Of a DNA stretch of 64,000 nt, positions 1 through 9,352 are shown piece by piece. The DNA is taken from positions 20,007 through 84,006 of the forward strand of contig JAJFIA010000022.1 in the NCBI GenBank assembly GCA_021775255.1. The letters run 5' to 3'. A program made the translations under genes and the position numbers. The stretch's first letter is position 1; each line of letters opens with the position of its first letter. The stretch is from Roseovarius sp. (GTDB lineage Bacteria; Pseudomonadota; Alphaproteobacteria; Rhodobacterales; Rhodobacteraceae). The notes below the pieces were generated by a model. It was not told the DNA's origin. It saw only the letters and a program-made list of their open reading frames with translations, and ran no database searches.

Positions 1-2
1 TC

Positions 3-749
3 GTTAAAGATACAAAAAACGCGTTGCTGTTCCGCTTCAAGAAGCCGGAAAGCTTTGATCCTGAAACGATCACTACGGTCCAGCATGCACTGATGCGGGG
101 CATTGAAGTAGTCTATCAGCTTGAGGAAGGAGAAATCCTGGGTGAACCCCTTCCGGCGCGCGACAACCGCAGAGCAATTCTTGCTTACGAGGCAACTGAG
201 GGCGGAGCCGGAGTCCTGAACCGCCTGGTCGATGACCCGAAGGCGATCAGCGAAGTTGCGCGGACAGCACTCGAAATCATGCACTACGAGAACATTGCAG
301 CTTCAATCGGAGCAGGTGACGCGCAGCTTCTGACTGAGAAAACCGACGATGCATGTGTGCGCGGCTGTTATCGTTGTCTCCTCTCCTACTTCAACCAACC
401 TGATCACGAACAGATAGATCGAAGCAGCACAGAAGTAGCGCAGCTTCTGATCGACCTGGCGCGGGGACAGACGCTTTTGGAGGCACGCGCATCCTTCGAC
501 GGATCCGCCTCTCCGTGGGTAAAGGCTTTCGAAGAAGCGGGACTTCCGCATGTGGATACCATGCCGGTCAAATTTGGCGAAACCGACGTGGAATTCGCGT
601 GGCGGGGTCACGGCGTGGCCGCAACAGCAAACTCCGTGTCGTCTGAAATGTCTCAAGATGCTTTGGGCAAAGGTTGGGAACTGGTCTCGCTGCCAAGTCT
701 TCCGGACGCCGGCATTCCCAAACAACTCATCGATCTACTCAAAGGATAG
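3..749 (+). CDS. DUF1998 (DrmB-like) protein, C-terminal part only
   Basis: This is the 3' end of a gene whose start lies left of the window; the frame is open from base 3. The visible part has an ATEGGAG motif and a cysteine cluster with CVRGCYRC followed by LLSYFNQPDH and DR. I recognise this as the C-terminal DUF1998 type of domain found in DISARM DrmB and related helicase-associated proteins. The stop lies three bases before the ATG of the SNF2 helicase, so the two are almost certainly one operon. In DISARM, DrmB works with the helicase DrmA to sense and block incoming phage DNA. The assignment to DrmB rather than another DUF1998 helicase partner is inferred from the next two genes. Confidence 0.65.
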   Translation, partial: VKDTKNALLFRFKKPESFDPETITTVQHALMRGIEVVYQLEEGEILGEPLPARDNRRAILAYEATEGGAGVLNRLVDDPKAISEVARTALEIMHYENIAASIGAGDAQLLTEKTDDACVRGCYRCLLSYFNQPDHEQIDRSSTEVAQLLIDLARGQTLLEARASFDGSASPWVKAFEEAGLPHVDTMPVKFGETDVEFAWRGHGVAATANSVSSEMSQDALGKGWELVSLPSLPDAGIPKQLIDLLKG

Positions 750-752
750 GCC

Positions 753-3524
753 ATGACGCTAAGCTTTTCTCCTGGCGATCTTGTCCATGCCCGCGGTCGA
801 GAGTGGGTTGCTCTTCCAGCGCCGCGGCCTGGCATTCTTGCGCTTCGCCCCCTCTCAGGAAACGAGAATGACGTAGTCATTCTTGATCCTGAGCTGGAAA
901 TTGCAAGCGTGGCGGCGGCGAGATTTGATCTGCCTGACGACGCGCGATCCACAGTACAAGCCAAAGCGGCACTCCTTGCAGATGCGCTTAGACTGACCTT
1001 GCGGCGCGGTGCAGGGCCATTTCGGTCTGCCGCTCAGCTCGCCTTTGAGCCGCGAACCTATCAGCTTGTCCCACTGCTTATGGCCCTGCGGCTGCAGGTG
1101 CCCCGCTTGCTGATCGCTGACGACGTAGGCATCGGCAAGACCATCGAAGCGGGTCTGATCCTTCGCGAACTAATGGATCGAGGTGAAGTCGATGCCTTTT
1201 CAGTCCTCTGCCCGCCTCACCTCGTGGATCAGTGGATTATCGAGCTCAAGGATCGTTTCGGCATTGATGCGGTTCCGGTGACATCTGGCACTGCGGCGCG
1301 CCTGGAACGCAACCTACCGCTCGCCCAAACGCTATTTGACGCCTACCCATTTACGGTCGTCAGCCTTGACTACATCAAGGCAGAGAAGCGCCGTGAGGGG
1401 TTTGCACGTGCCTGTCCTGACTTTGTAATCGTTGATGAAGCGCATGCTTGCGTCGGAACACACAAAGGTAAGCAGCAACGTTTCGACTTGCTCCAGGGGC
1501 TCGCAAAGGATCCAGAACGTAGGATCGTCATGCTCACGGCCACGCCACACTCTGGAGATGAAGAAGCATTCTCGCGATTGCTGTCACTAATCGACCCCGA
1601 ATTTGCTTCAGCCGACTTTGACAATGCGAAGTATCGCGAAAAGCTCGCACGACATTTCGTCCAGCGTGGCCGGATCGATCTAATTGAGGGAGAATGGCAT
1701 GAAGATCGAGCCTTCCCCAAGAAATGGGAAATGGAAGGTGGCCTAACCTATCGCCTGTCGCCGGAGCACCTTGCTTTTCATGAGGCGGCTATCGACTACT
1801 GCCTTTCAGTCGTGTCAAAAGCTGGAGATCAGAAGAAAGATCAGCGTCTCGCCTTTTGGGGTACCCTGGCTTTGATGCGATGCGTGGGATCTTCCCCAGC
1901 CGCGGCGCTTAGTACCCTGAGAAATCGTGCATCAAACGAAGCAGAGCGTTTGGAACCACAAATTTTCGACGAAGATAGCGACGACGAAGACGCTGTTGAT
2001 GTTGAGCCCAATACGATCTTCGCGAACGATCCGGCACTTCAAGCTCTTCTGGATCAAGCGTCCCGTCTTTTGGTCGCAAAGGACCCCAAACTTGACGCGC
2101 TCATCAGTGCGCTGAAGCCATTGATCAAAGATGGCGCCAATCCAGTCGTATTTTGTCGCTACCTGGCAACGGCTGAGCACGTAAAGCAGGGTCTTCGCAA
2201 AGCGTTTCCGAAACTGAATATTGAAGCCGTCACTGGGGAACTGACACCAGACGAGCGGCGGGACCGCGTCGCGGAGATGTCGGTTGAAGATGTTGAAAAG
2301 GATGTTCAACGGATCTTGGTAGCGACGGATTGCTTGTCTGAAGGAATTAATCTTCAGCAGCTATTTGACACCGTCGTGCACTACGACCTCTCGTGGAACC
2401 CGACCCGGCACCAACAGCGCGAGGGCCGGGTAGACCGTTTTGGTCAACCCGCCGAACTGGTTCGATCCATCATGATGTTCTCGCCAGACAGCGCCATTGA
2501 TGGTGCTGTCCTCGACGTTATCCTGCGCAAGGCCGAAGAAATTCGGAAAGCAACAGGTGTAACCGTTCCGCTCCCCGATGAACGTGGCCCCGTCACAGAT
2601 GCACTCATGGCCGCGATGATGCTTCGCCGCGGTGGCCATAAACAGCTGACATTTGACTTGCGTCTGGATGACGGCACGCAAGCGATGGATGCCCGTTGGC
2701 GCGATGCGAGCGAGAACGAGAAAAAATCCCGTGCGCGTTTTGCACAGAATGCAATGAAACCGGCCGAGGTTGCGCCGGAATGGAACAAGGTCAAAGACCT
2801 GCTCGGCTCGCCGGATGATGCGCGGCAGTTCGTCGAACGCGCCATGTCTCGCTTTGGCGTACCTCTCGAAAAAAAGCGGTCGCTATACATTGCGCATGTT
2901 CATGCGCTTCAGGAGAGCCTGAAAGAAAAGCTGGGGCAACGAGGGCTGCAGAAATCAGTGAGGCTTGCCACTGCGGAGCCTGCGCCTTCGGGCACTACCC
3001 TGTTGACGCGCACCCATCCGCTGACTGCCTCTCTGGCGGAAAGCCTGGTTGAGGCTTCGCTGGACCAAGAAGCGCTACCAGATCTAGGCATCGGGCGCGT
3101 TGGGGCTTGGCCCACGCCAGCGGTCTCGGCAATGACCCGTCTCGTGCTTTTACGTATCCGCTACAAGCTCACCATCCATTCCCGCAAGGAAAGACTGCTA
3201 CTTGCCGAGGAGGCTGCACTCGTTGCCCTACAGGGGAATATCATTGTCGCGACAGGAGACGCCGCGCGTGAAATGCTGAACACGCCAGCAATTGCTGATC
3301 TTGCGCAGATTGCGCGAGACCGGCTGGTGAACAATGCAAAGTCGGATTTGCCCTTATTCATTGAAGGACCGCTGGCGGCATTCGTGAAAAAGCGGGCGGA
3401 GGAGCTCGTCGAAGATCATGCGCGACTGCGTGCTGCGGCTGGATCCGCCTCGCGGGTCAGCGTGGAGGCGGTGCTTCCACCTGACGTCATTGGAATGTTC
3501 GTGCTGATGCCGGGCGAGGTTTAA
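753..3524 (+). CDS. drmD: SNF2-family helicase, DISARM DrmD-like
   Basis: The 923-residue protein has a Walker A motif in ADDVGIGKT near residues 122-130, a DEAH box in IVDEAHAC near 226-232, a motif III LTATPH, and a C-terminal helicase half with an SEGINLQ...QREGRVDRFGQ arginine-finger region. This order is that of SNF2/RapA-like double-stranded DNA translocases. The N-terminus (FSPGDLVHARGREWVALP) resembles the start I recall for DrmD of class-1 DISARM. It follows the DUF1998 gene by 3 bp and precedes a large adenine methylase by 2 bp, which is the expected company. The role would be ATP-driven DNA translocation in restriction of unmodified phage DNA. It could also be a generic RapA-like helicase of another R-M-like system. 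Confidence 0.7.
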   Translation: MTLSFSPGDLVHARGREWVALPAPRPGILALRPLSGNENDVVILDPELEIASVAAARFDLPDDARSTVQAKAALLADALRLTLRRGAGPFRSAAQLAFEPRTYQLVPLLMALRLQVPRLLIADDVGIGKTIEAGLILRELMDRGEVDAFSVLCPPHLVDQWIIELKDRFGIDAVPVTSGTAARLERNLPLAQTLFDAYPFTVVSLDYIKAEKRREGFARACPDFVIVDEAHACVGTHKGKQQRFDLLQGLAKDPERRIVMLTATPHSGDEEAFSRLLSLIDPEFASADFDNAKYREKLARHFVQRGRIDLIEGEWHEDRAFPKKWEMEGGLTYRLSPEHLAFHEAAIDYCLSVVSKAGDQKKDQRLAFWGTLALMRCVGSSPAAALSTLRNRASNEAERLEPQIFDEDSDDEDAVDVEPNTIFANDPALQALLDQASRLLVAKDPKLDALISALKPLIKDGANPVVFCRYLATAEHVKQGLRKAFPKLNIEAVTGELTPDERRDRVAEMSVEDVEKDVQRILVATDCLSEGINLQQLFDTVVHYDLSWNPTRHQQREGRVDRFGQPAELVRSIMMFSPDSAIDGAVLDVILRKAEEIRKATGVTVPLPDERGPVTDALMAAMMLRRGGHKQLTFDLRLDDGTQAMDARWRDASENEKKSRARFAQNAMKPAEVAPEWNKVKDLLGSPDDARQFVERAMSRFGVPLEKKRSLYIAHVHALQESLKEKLGQRGLQKSVRLATAEPAPSGTTLLTRTHPLTASLAESLVEASLDQEALPDLGIGRVGAWPTPAVSAMTRLVLLRIRYKLTIHSRKERLLLAEEAALVALQGNIIVATGDAAREMLNTPAIADLAQIARDRLVNNAKSDLPLFIEGPLAAFVKKRAEELVEDHARLRAAAGSASRVSVEAVLPPDVIGMFVLMPGEV

Positions 3525-3526
3525 GC

Positions 3527-6500
3527 ATGGCCCGCAAACCCATTACAGATATGTCCGCATGGCCGTCGCTAAGCCTCGAGGGCAATCTCATCGCGCCCGC
3601 CATGATTGCAAAGATCGATCAGCGGGCCGCGCCCGAACAGGCGCCGGAGAACTACTCCGTTCGAAAGGGCCTGACGATCCGCGAAGAAATCTCGACGGCT
3701 TTCCGCGTCGGGCAGTCTCATTTCGATGCATTCGCCAAGATCGAGACACCAACTCAGGATGCCACACGTCGCTTTGTTTCGGGCCTCTTCAAGGAAACCT
3801 TCGGATACGACGATCTGCAGGCTGCTCAAGCACCCATCGCCCTGATCGCAAGCGGGCGCGTGCCGTTCGTCGTGGTGCCGACGTCCGAAACGCTCGACCG
3901 TCGTAGTCCGACCTTGTCCGTCGACCGGTCTCGCTCACCTGCGTTCGCCCTTCAGGACTACCTCAATGACAAGGACGAGGCGCTTTGGGGTATTGTCACC
4001 AACGGCACCCATCTGCGCCTCATGCGGGACAACGCCTCGCTGACCCGCCCGGCCTATATCGAGGCTGACCTCGCCCAGATCTTCTCGAACGAGGACATCG
4101 CCTCCTTCGCCGTCCTCTGGCTGCTGATCCACCGGTCCCGTTTCGGCAACGAAGGCGCACCCGCCACAGACTGCCCGCTTGAGCGGTGGCGAGAGACTGG
4201 CTCCAAGGAAGGTGAGGTTGCCCGGGATCGCCTTGCCGACCAGGTCCAGATCGCGCTCAAGGTGCTTGGGTCCGGCTTCCTTGAAGCCAACCCCGACCTT
4301 TCGACAAAACTGAAATCCGGCGAAGTGAACCTCACCGAGTGGTTCAATGAACTCCTGCGCCTCGTCTACCGCCTGATCTTTCTCATGGTCGCCGAGGACC
4401 GGAACCTCCTGCACCCCAGCAACGCCAAGACAGACGCTCGCGCACTTTACGCTCAAGGCTACTCCCTCGCGGCCCTGCGCAAACAATGCTACCGCGCCGC
4501 GACTTGGGACAAACACCATGACCGCTACGAAGGCGTCAAGATCGTCTTCAACGCGCTCGCCAATGGCCAGCCAGCCCTCGCCCTCCCGGCGCTTGGCGGT
4601 CTCTTTGCTGACGACCGTCTGCCCCACCTTGAAACCGCCCGCCTGCGCAACAAGGCCTTCATGGAGGCGCTCTACCGCCTCTCCTGGCTGTTGGACAAAA
4701 CCGGCATGGTCCCCGTCAACTGGCGCGCGATGGAGACGGAGGAGCTGGGCTCGGTCTACGAATCCCTCCTCGAACTGCAGCCCCAGCTGGGCGACGACGG
4801 CAAGACGCTCGTCTTCGCCTCCGAGGCCGCCGAGCAGAAGGGCAACCAGCGCAAGACCACTGGCTCCTACTACACGCCCGACAGCCTCGTGCAGGCGCTG
4901 CTCGACACCGCGCTCGATCCGGTGCTGGACAAGACCGAGCCGGACAAGCTGCTGAAGCTGACCGTGATCGACCCCGCCTGCGGCTCGGGCCACTTCCTTC
5001 TGGCCGCCGCCCGTCGCATCGCAACGCGTCTTGCCCGCCACCGGGCCGAAGGCACGCCCGCATTGTCCGACTTCCGCCATGCTCTGCGTGATGTCGCGCG
5101 CTCCTGCCTGCACGGGGTGGACCGCAACCCCATGGCGGTGGAGCTGACCAAGGTCGCGCTCTGGATCGAAACGGTGGACCCCGGCCTTCCCCTCGGCTTC
5201 TTCGACGCGCAAATCCGCTGCGGCGATGCGTTGCTGGGGGTGTTCGACCTGAAGGTTCTGGAGGATGGCATCCCCGATGCCGCCTACAAGCCGCTGACCG
5301 GCGACGACAAGGACACGGCCAAATACTACAAGAAGGCCAATCAGGACGCCACGAAGGGTCAGGGCGGGTTCGACTTCGGCACCGGCCAGGTCGCCATGCC
5401 CGAGATGAAGCCGATGGCGCTGGATTTCTCAGGCTTCCGTGATCTGCCCGAGGATACAGTGGAGCAGATCGGGGCCAAGGCCAAGCGGTTCAAGGAACTG
5501 CGCAAGAAGCAGGGCTTTGTGCGGGCGACGGCGGCGGCGAACCTCTATGTCGCGGCCTTCCTGCTGCCCAAGGTGGGCGGTGCGCCCGCTGGCCCAACGT
5601 CCCGCACGGTACCTACGACCGAGGAGCTGTGGATGGCCCTCAATCAGGGCAAGATGCGGCAGGCAATGGCGGATGCCCCGAAGGCCGCGCGTCGTGCGCG
5701 GGCGTTCCATTGGCCGCTTGAGTTCCCCGATGTGATGCAGCGCGGCGGCTTTGATGTGGTGCTAGGCAATCCACCTTGGGAGCGGATCAAGCTACAGGAG
5801 CAGGAGTTCTTCGCAAGCCGCTCACCAGAGATCGCCGGAGCGCCAAACAAAGCCGCCCGTAACAAGCTGATCAAAGCATTGGCGACAGCAATCGAAGGCA
5901 GCGTCGAACGAGCTTTGTTTGAGGCATTCACATCCGCCAAACGCGAAGCAGAGGCAACAAGCGAATTTGTCCGCGTCTCAGGAGAGGATGGTGGGCGCTT
6001 CGCTTTAACAGGAAGAGGCGACGTTAACACCTATGCACTGTTCGCGGAGCTGTTCGCGGATCTCGCGCGCCAACGTGCGGGTGTGATTGTACCCACCGGG
6101 ATCTCCACTGACATAACGACGGCCCCATTCTTTGCGCATCTTGTCGAAAAGCAACGCCTGGCACGACTCATTGATTTCGAGAACCGACGCCCAATTTTTT
6201 CGGCGGTTCACCGCAGTTTTAAGTTCTGCTTACTTACTTTGGGCCGAGATGTGCAGGAAGCGGGATTTTCGTTCTTCTTGACCGATGCGGGAGAGATCGC
6301 CGACCCAGAGCGAAACTTCGCGCTGTCTCCCCAAGAAATTTCTGCGATTAACCCCAACACTCGAACTGCACCGGTTTTCCGATCGCGTTGGGACGCAGAA
6401 TTGACAGCGAAAATATACCGTCATGCGCCGGTGCTTGTAGATGACACAAAGGATTCCAAAGGTAATCCGTGGAGTGTTAGCTTTGCACGCCCCTTCGACA

Positions 6501-7507
6501 TGTCTACGGACTCGAGATTCTTCCGTACTGCCGCGCAATTGGTAGCAGAGGGCTTTGATCGCTCTGGCGCGGATTGGATTCAGGGCGGCGTGAGACCTTC
6601 TCAAGGCGCTCTCTCTGTTGAGAGCTCAGGAGCAAGCAGTTTGCCTTTGAGTGGTGGAGGGCCGAGACAAACTCGATACGTTCCGCTTTATGAAGCGAAA
6701 TTAGTTTGGCACTTTGACCATAGGGCTTCTTCGTATCATTCACGCGGCGACGATCGAGGGAATCGAGTTCTACCGCCTACTACTGAAGCAGAACATCAAA
6801 GCATTTCCTTTGAAACCGAGCCATTTTATTGGGTTCCATCTGATGAAGTCACCCGAAGGCTTTCTGATCGCCTTCGCGGAAAGAACTACCTGTTCGGATG
6901 GCGGGACGTAACAACTGCCATTGCTGAACGAACGATGGTTCCGTGCATTATTCCAAAATGCGGCACTGGCGATACATTCCTGCTGGCATTTACGGAGCAC
7001 GAACCGAAACAACTTGCATGTCTTTACGCGAATTGGGCGTCTCTTGCGTTCGACTATGCGACAAGACAAAAGATTGCTTACGTACATCTCAAGTATAATA
7101 TTGTGAAGCAATTACCGACAGTTGTGCCCGAATTCTACACCGAACCACGCCTCGCCTTCATCACCCCAAAGGTGCTGGAACTCACCTACACCTCGCACAG
7201 CCTCGCCCCCTTCGCCCGCGATCTGGGCCATGACGGCCCGCCCTTCGCCTGGGACGAGGACCGCCGCGCCGACCTGCGTGCCGATCTCGACGCCTTCTAC
7301 GCCCGCGCCTACGGCCTGACCCGCGACGAGCTGCGCTACATCCTCGACCCCGCCGACGTGAAGGGCCTCGACTACCCCTCGGAAACCTTCCGGGTCCTCA
7401 AGGAAAAAGAAATCCGCAAACACGGCGAATACCGCACCCGCCGCCTCGTCCTCGCCGCCTGGGACCGCATGGAAGCGAACGGCGAATTCACGGCGTTGGG
7501 GATGTAG
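3527..7507 (+). CDS. drmMI: Large N6-adenine DNA methylase, DISARM DrmMI-like (Eco57I type)
   Basis: The protein has 1326 residues. The SAM-binding motif DPACGSGHF is near residue 482 and the catalytic NPPW near 748, so it is an N6-adenine class methyltransferase of the large Eco57I/BREX-PglX-like kind. The long N-terminal part (about 1-450) has no nuclease motif that I can see. In DISARM the methylase marks host DNA as self. Base composition is mosaic: about 3930-5750 and 7130-7507 are very GC-rich, while about 5750-7125, the part after NPPW that should hold target recognition, is clearly richer in A+T. That suggests exchange of the recognition domain. It lies in an operon with the SNF2 helicase; the stop is three bases before the next ATG. 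Confidence 0.75.
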   Translation: MARKPITDMSAWPSLSLEGNLIAPAMIAKIDQRAAPEQAPENYSVRKGLTIREEISTAFRVGQSHFDAFAKIETPTQDATRRFVSGLFKETFGYDDLQAAQAPIALIASGRVPFVVVPTSETLDRRSPTLSVDRSRSPAFALQDYLNDKDEALWGIVTNGTHLRLMRDNASLTRPAYIEADLAQIFSNEDIASFAVLWLLIHRSRFGNEGAPATDCPLERWRETGSKEGEVARDRLADQVQIALKVLGSGFLEANPDLSTKLKSGEVNLTEWFNELLRLVYRLIFLMVAEDRNLLHPSNAKTDARALYAQGYSLAALRKQCYRAATWDKHHDRYEGVKIVFNALANGQPALALPALGGLFADDRLPHLETARLRNKAFMEALYRLSWLLDKTGMVPVNWRAMETEELGSVYESLLELQPQLGDDGKTLVFASEAAEQKGNQRKTTGSYYTPDSLVQALLDTALDPVLDKTEPDKLLKLTVIDPACGSGHFLLAAARRIATRLARHRAEGTPALSDFRHALRDVARSCLHGVDRNPMAVELTKVALWIETVDPGLPLGFFDAQIRCGDALLGVFDLKVLEDGIPDAAYKPLTGDDKDTAKYYKKANQDATKGQGGFDFGTGQVAMPEMKPMALDFSGFRDLPEDTVEQIGAKAKRFKELRKKQGFVRATAAANLYVAAFLLPKVGGAPAGPTSRTVPTTEELWMALNQGKMRQAMADAPKAARRARAFHWPLEFPDVMQRGGFDVVLGNPPWERIKLQEQEFFASRSPEIAGAPNKAARNKLIKALATAIEGSVERALFEAFTSAKREAEATSEFVRVSGEDGGRFALTGRGDVNTYALFAELFADLARQRAGVIVPTGISTDITTAPFFAHLVEKQRLARLIDFENRRPIFSAVHRSFKFCLLTLGRDVQEAGFSFFLTDAGEIADPERNFALSPQEISAINPNTRTAPVFRSRWDAELTAKIYRHAPVLVDDTKDSKGNPWSVSFARPFDMSTDSRFFRTAAQLVAEGFDRSGADWIQGGVRPSQGALSVESSGASSLPLSGGGPRQTRYVPLYEAKLVWHFDHRASSYHSRGDDRGNRVLPPTTEAEHQSISFETEPFYWVPSDEVTRRLSDRLRGKNYLFGWRDVTTAIAERTMVPCIIPKCGTGDTFLLAFTEHEPKQLACLYANWASLAFDYATRQKIAYVHLKYNIVKQLPTVVPEFYTEPRLAFITPKVLELTYTSHSLAPFARDLGHDGPPFAWDEDRRADLRADLDAFYARAYGLTRDELRYILDPADVKGLDYPSETFRVLKEKEIRKHGEYRTRRLVLAAWDRMEANGEFTALGM

Positions 7508-7510
7508 GGG

Positions 7511-8551
7511 ATGGAGAGCAACACGATGACCAAAGAGTTCGAAGAGATCAAAAACGACGTCGGCGAGGGAAAGGAACCTTCGACGACGGTCCGAGAACTG
7601 CTCCGCTGGTTCGATTCCCGCAGGCGCCGCACCGGTGTCGTCAAAAGGATACAAACTGAGCTGGATGAAGCCGGCATCGTAACCAACCCAGATTTCACCA
7701 AGGTCTGGATCGATGCCGAGATCACGTTCAAGAAAGCGCCTCAAGCCGTCGCTGTAGTAGCGCCTGCCGAGGAAGACCAAAGTGGCACTGAAACAGCCTT
7801 CGCTGCCAAAGATGCAAACTTCCTCATCAGCATGCTCAAAGCTGCCAACTGTGGCGTGATTTCGGTCAAGCCACAGGATACCGTCGAGAAAGCCATTACC
7901 TTGATGTTGGCGCATGATTTCTCGCAGCTGGCTGTCATGTCAAACGAGCGAACGCTGAACGGTACGATAAGTTGGAAGACAATCGGGAAGCGCCTGAGCC
8001 ATGAAAACAACCTCGTTGAAGTTAAAGACGCTATGGAGATGGCCGTCGCGCTGGAAGACACAGAGGCGCTTTTCAAGGCAACCAAACTGATCATTGAGCA
8101 CGAATTCGTCTTTGTCCGCTCGTCCATTGACAAGAAGGTCACTGGGATCGTCACGGCGACAGATCTGAGTGAGCAGTTCCAGTTCCTGTCGGAGCCGTTC
8201 CTCCTAATTGGGCAGATCGAGAACCAGATCCGAAACTTGATGAATGGAAAATTCTCTGTCGAGGTTTTGCAGGAGGTCTGCAGCGATACGGATCTGGAAC
8301 GGAAGGAGCGGATTCAATCCGTGGCAGACCTAACGTTTGGCGAGTATCTCCGTATCATTCAGAAGCCAGACAATTGGCCACTCCTTGGTCTCCGCGTGGA
8401 TAGGGCCGTGTTTTGCGCGGAGATGGACAGAGTTAGGGAAATCCGGAACGACGTGATGCACTTTGATCCAGACGGCATCGATGAAGAACAATATGATCAG
8501 TTAAGACGGTTCTCGAGGCTGATGGATGAGCTTGAGGCTTTAACGCAGTAG
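7511..8551 (+). CDS. CBS-CBS-HEPN domain protein
   Basis: The 346-residue protein starts with a charged, probably DNA-binding-like helical region (about 1-75), then has a tandem CBS pair (about 105-222; the second repeat ends in TGIVTATDLS) and an all-helical C-terminus (about 225-346) carrying RNDVMH at 312-317. The latter fits the R-x4-H motif of HEPN domains (Swt1-like), which are usually RNases in toxin and defence systems. CBS pairs bind adenine nucleotides such as AMP, ATP or SAM. My inference is a nucleotide-gated HEPN nuclease attached to the DISARM-like operon. An in-frame ATG at 7526 has a better spaced GGAG and may be the true start. Composition is less GC-rich than the methylase flank. 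Confidence 0.6.
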   Translation: MESNTMTKEFEEIKNDVGEGKEPSTTVRELLRWFDSRRRRTGVVKRIQTELDEAGIVTNPDFTKVWIDAEITFKKAPQAVAVVAPAEEDQSGTETAFAAKDANFLISMLKAANCGVISVKPQDTVEKAITLMLAHDFSQLAVMSNERTLNGTISWKTIGKRLSHENNLVEVKDAMEMAVALEDTEALFKATKLIIEHEFVFVRSSIDKKVTGIVTATDLSEQFQFLSEPFLLIGQIENQIRNLMNGKFSVEVLQEVCSDTDLERKERIQSVADLTFGEYLRIIQKPDNWPLLGLRVDRAVFCAEMDRVREIRNDVMHFDPDGIDEEQYDQLRRFSRLMDELEALTQ

Positions 8552-8569
8552 ATTTCAGGTATTGTATCA

Positions 8570-9352
8570 TTGAGCAAAGTGGAAACTCCCCAGTCTTTCG
8601 TCATTCGGCAGGAATGCGACAAGATTGCATTCCAGAACGGGTTTCGCCGGACTCATGGCGAAACTGACGGATGGCGGCATTACACGTCGACCACTGCGCA
8701 AGGGTCTATCTGGCTGGCGGCCGAGCGGACCGACAACTGGCTGCTTTCTATCGACCATGCTGGGGTGCTGGCAGAGATCGGGCTTGAGATTTCTGATACA
8801 GACGGCCCGGGCCTCGCGCGGTTTCAGTTCACATCTCTGACCTCGCTCTATGCCGTTATGCCCCGCCTATACGAACTCGCCGTCAGTCTCCCCGACGCCC
8901 CCCTGCAAGAGTTCCTGCACCGAACGAAGGGGATGCCAAAGACGACTGAAGCAGAGCGTCTGGTGGTGCAGCGTGTTGGACAGGGGATATTCCGAGACCG
9001 TCTGGTCACCTACTGGCAGGGCAGTTGCCCCCTGACAGGCATTACCGACCACGCATTGCTGCGGGCCTCCCACATTAAGCCGTGGAGGGATTGTGAGAGC
9101 GACGAGGATCGACTGGACGTGCACAACGGCCTGCTTCTGTCGGCGCTCTGGGATGCCGCGTTCGACCGAGGCCTCGTTACTTTTGATGACGGCGGCCACC
9201 CACAGTTTTCAACGCAGCTAAGTGAAGCGGCCGCTGCCGAATTACGGTGGCAGGCACCAATTCGCCTGACAGACAAGCACCGTGCCCGCCTCGAATGGCA
9301 CCGAAGCGAAGTGTTCGAAAAAGGCGCTGAGGTTGTCGGGCAATCCAACTAA
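8570..9352 (+). CDS. HNH endonuclease
   Basis: A 260-residue protein with a TTG start (8570) placed 18 bases after the CBS-HEPN stop; an AGGT lies about 10 bases upstream. The C-terminal half holds the HNH fold: CPLTGI near 153, SHIKPW at 167-172 (catalytic His), then DVHNGLLLSALWDAAFD at 183-199 and a closing FDDGG. This is the HNH_2 arrangement of restriction-like nucleases. The N-terminal 130 residues are unassigned and could bind DNA or a partner. It ends the plus-strand operon and its stop overlaps the stop of the convergent phage gene by two bases. The role as an extra effector of the DISARM-like locus is inferred from position. Confidence 0.75.
   Translation: MSKVETPQSFVIRQECDKIAFQNGFRRTHGETDGWRHYTSTTAQGSIWLAAERTDNWLLSIDHAGVLAEIGLEISDTDGPGLARFQFTSLTSLYAVMPRLYELAVSLPDAPLQEFLHRTKGMPKTTEAERLVVQRVGQGIFRDRLVTYWQGSCPLTGITDHALLRASHIKPWRDCESDEDRLDVHNGLLLSALWDAAFDRGLVTFDDGGHPQFSTQLSEAAAAELRWQAPIRLTDKHRARLEWHRSEVFEKGAEVVGQSN

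Noticed and set aside
3935..5212. 425-codon minus-strand open frame inside the adenine methylase gene
   Set aside because: It is antisense to clear methylase coding sequence in a very GC-rich stretch, has low-complexity content and no family resemblance, and ends where GC drops; a shadow.
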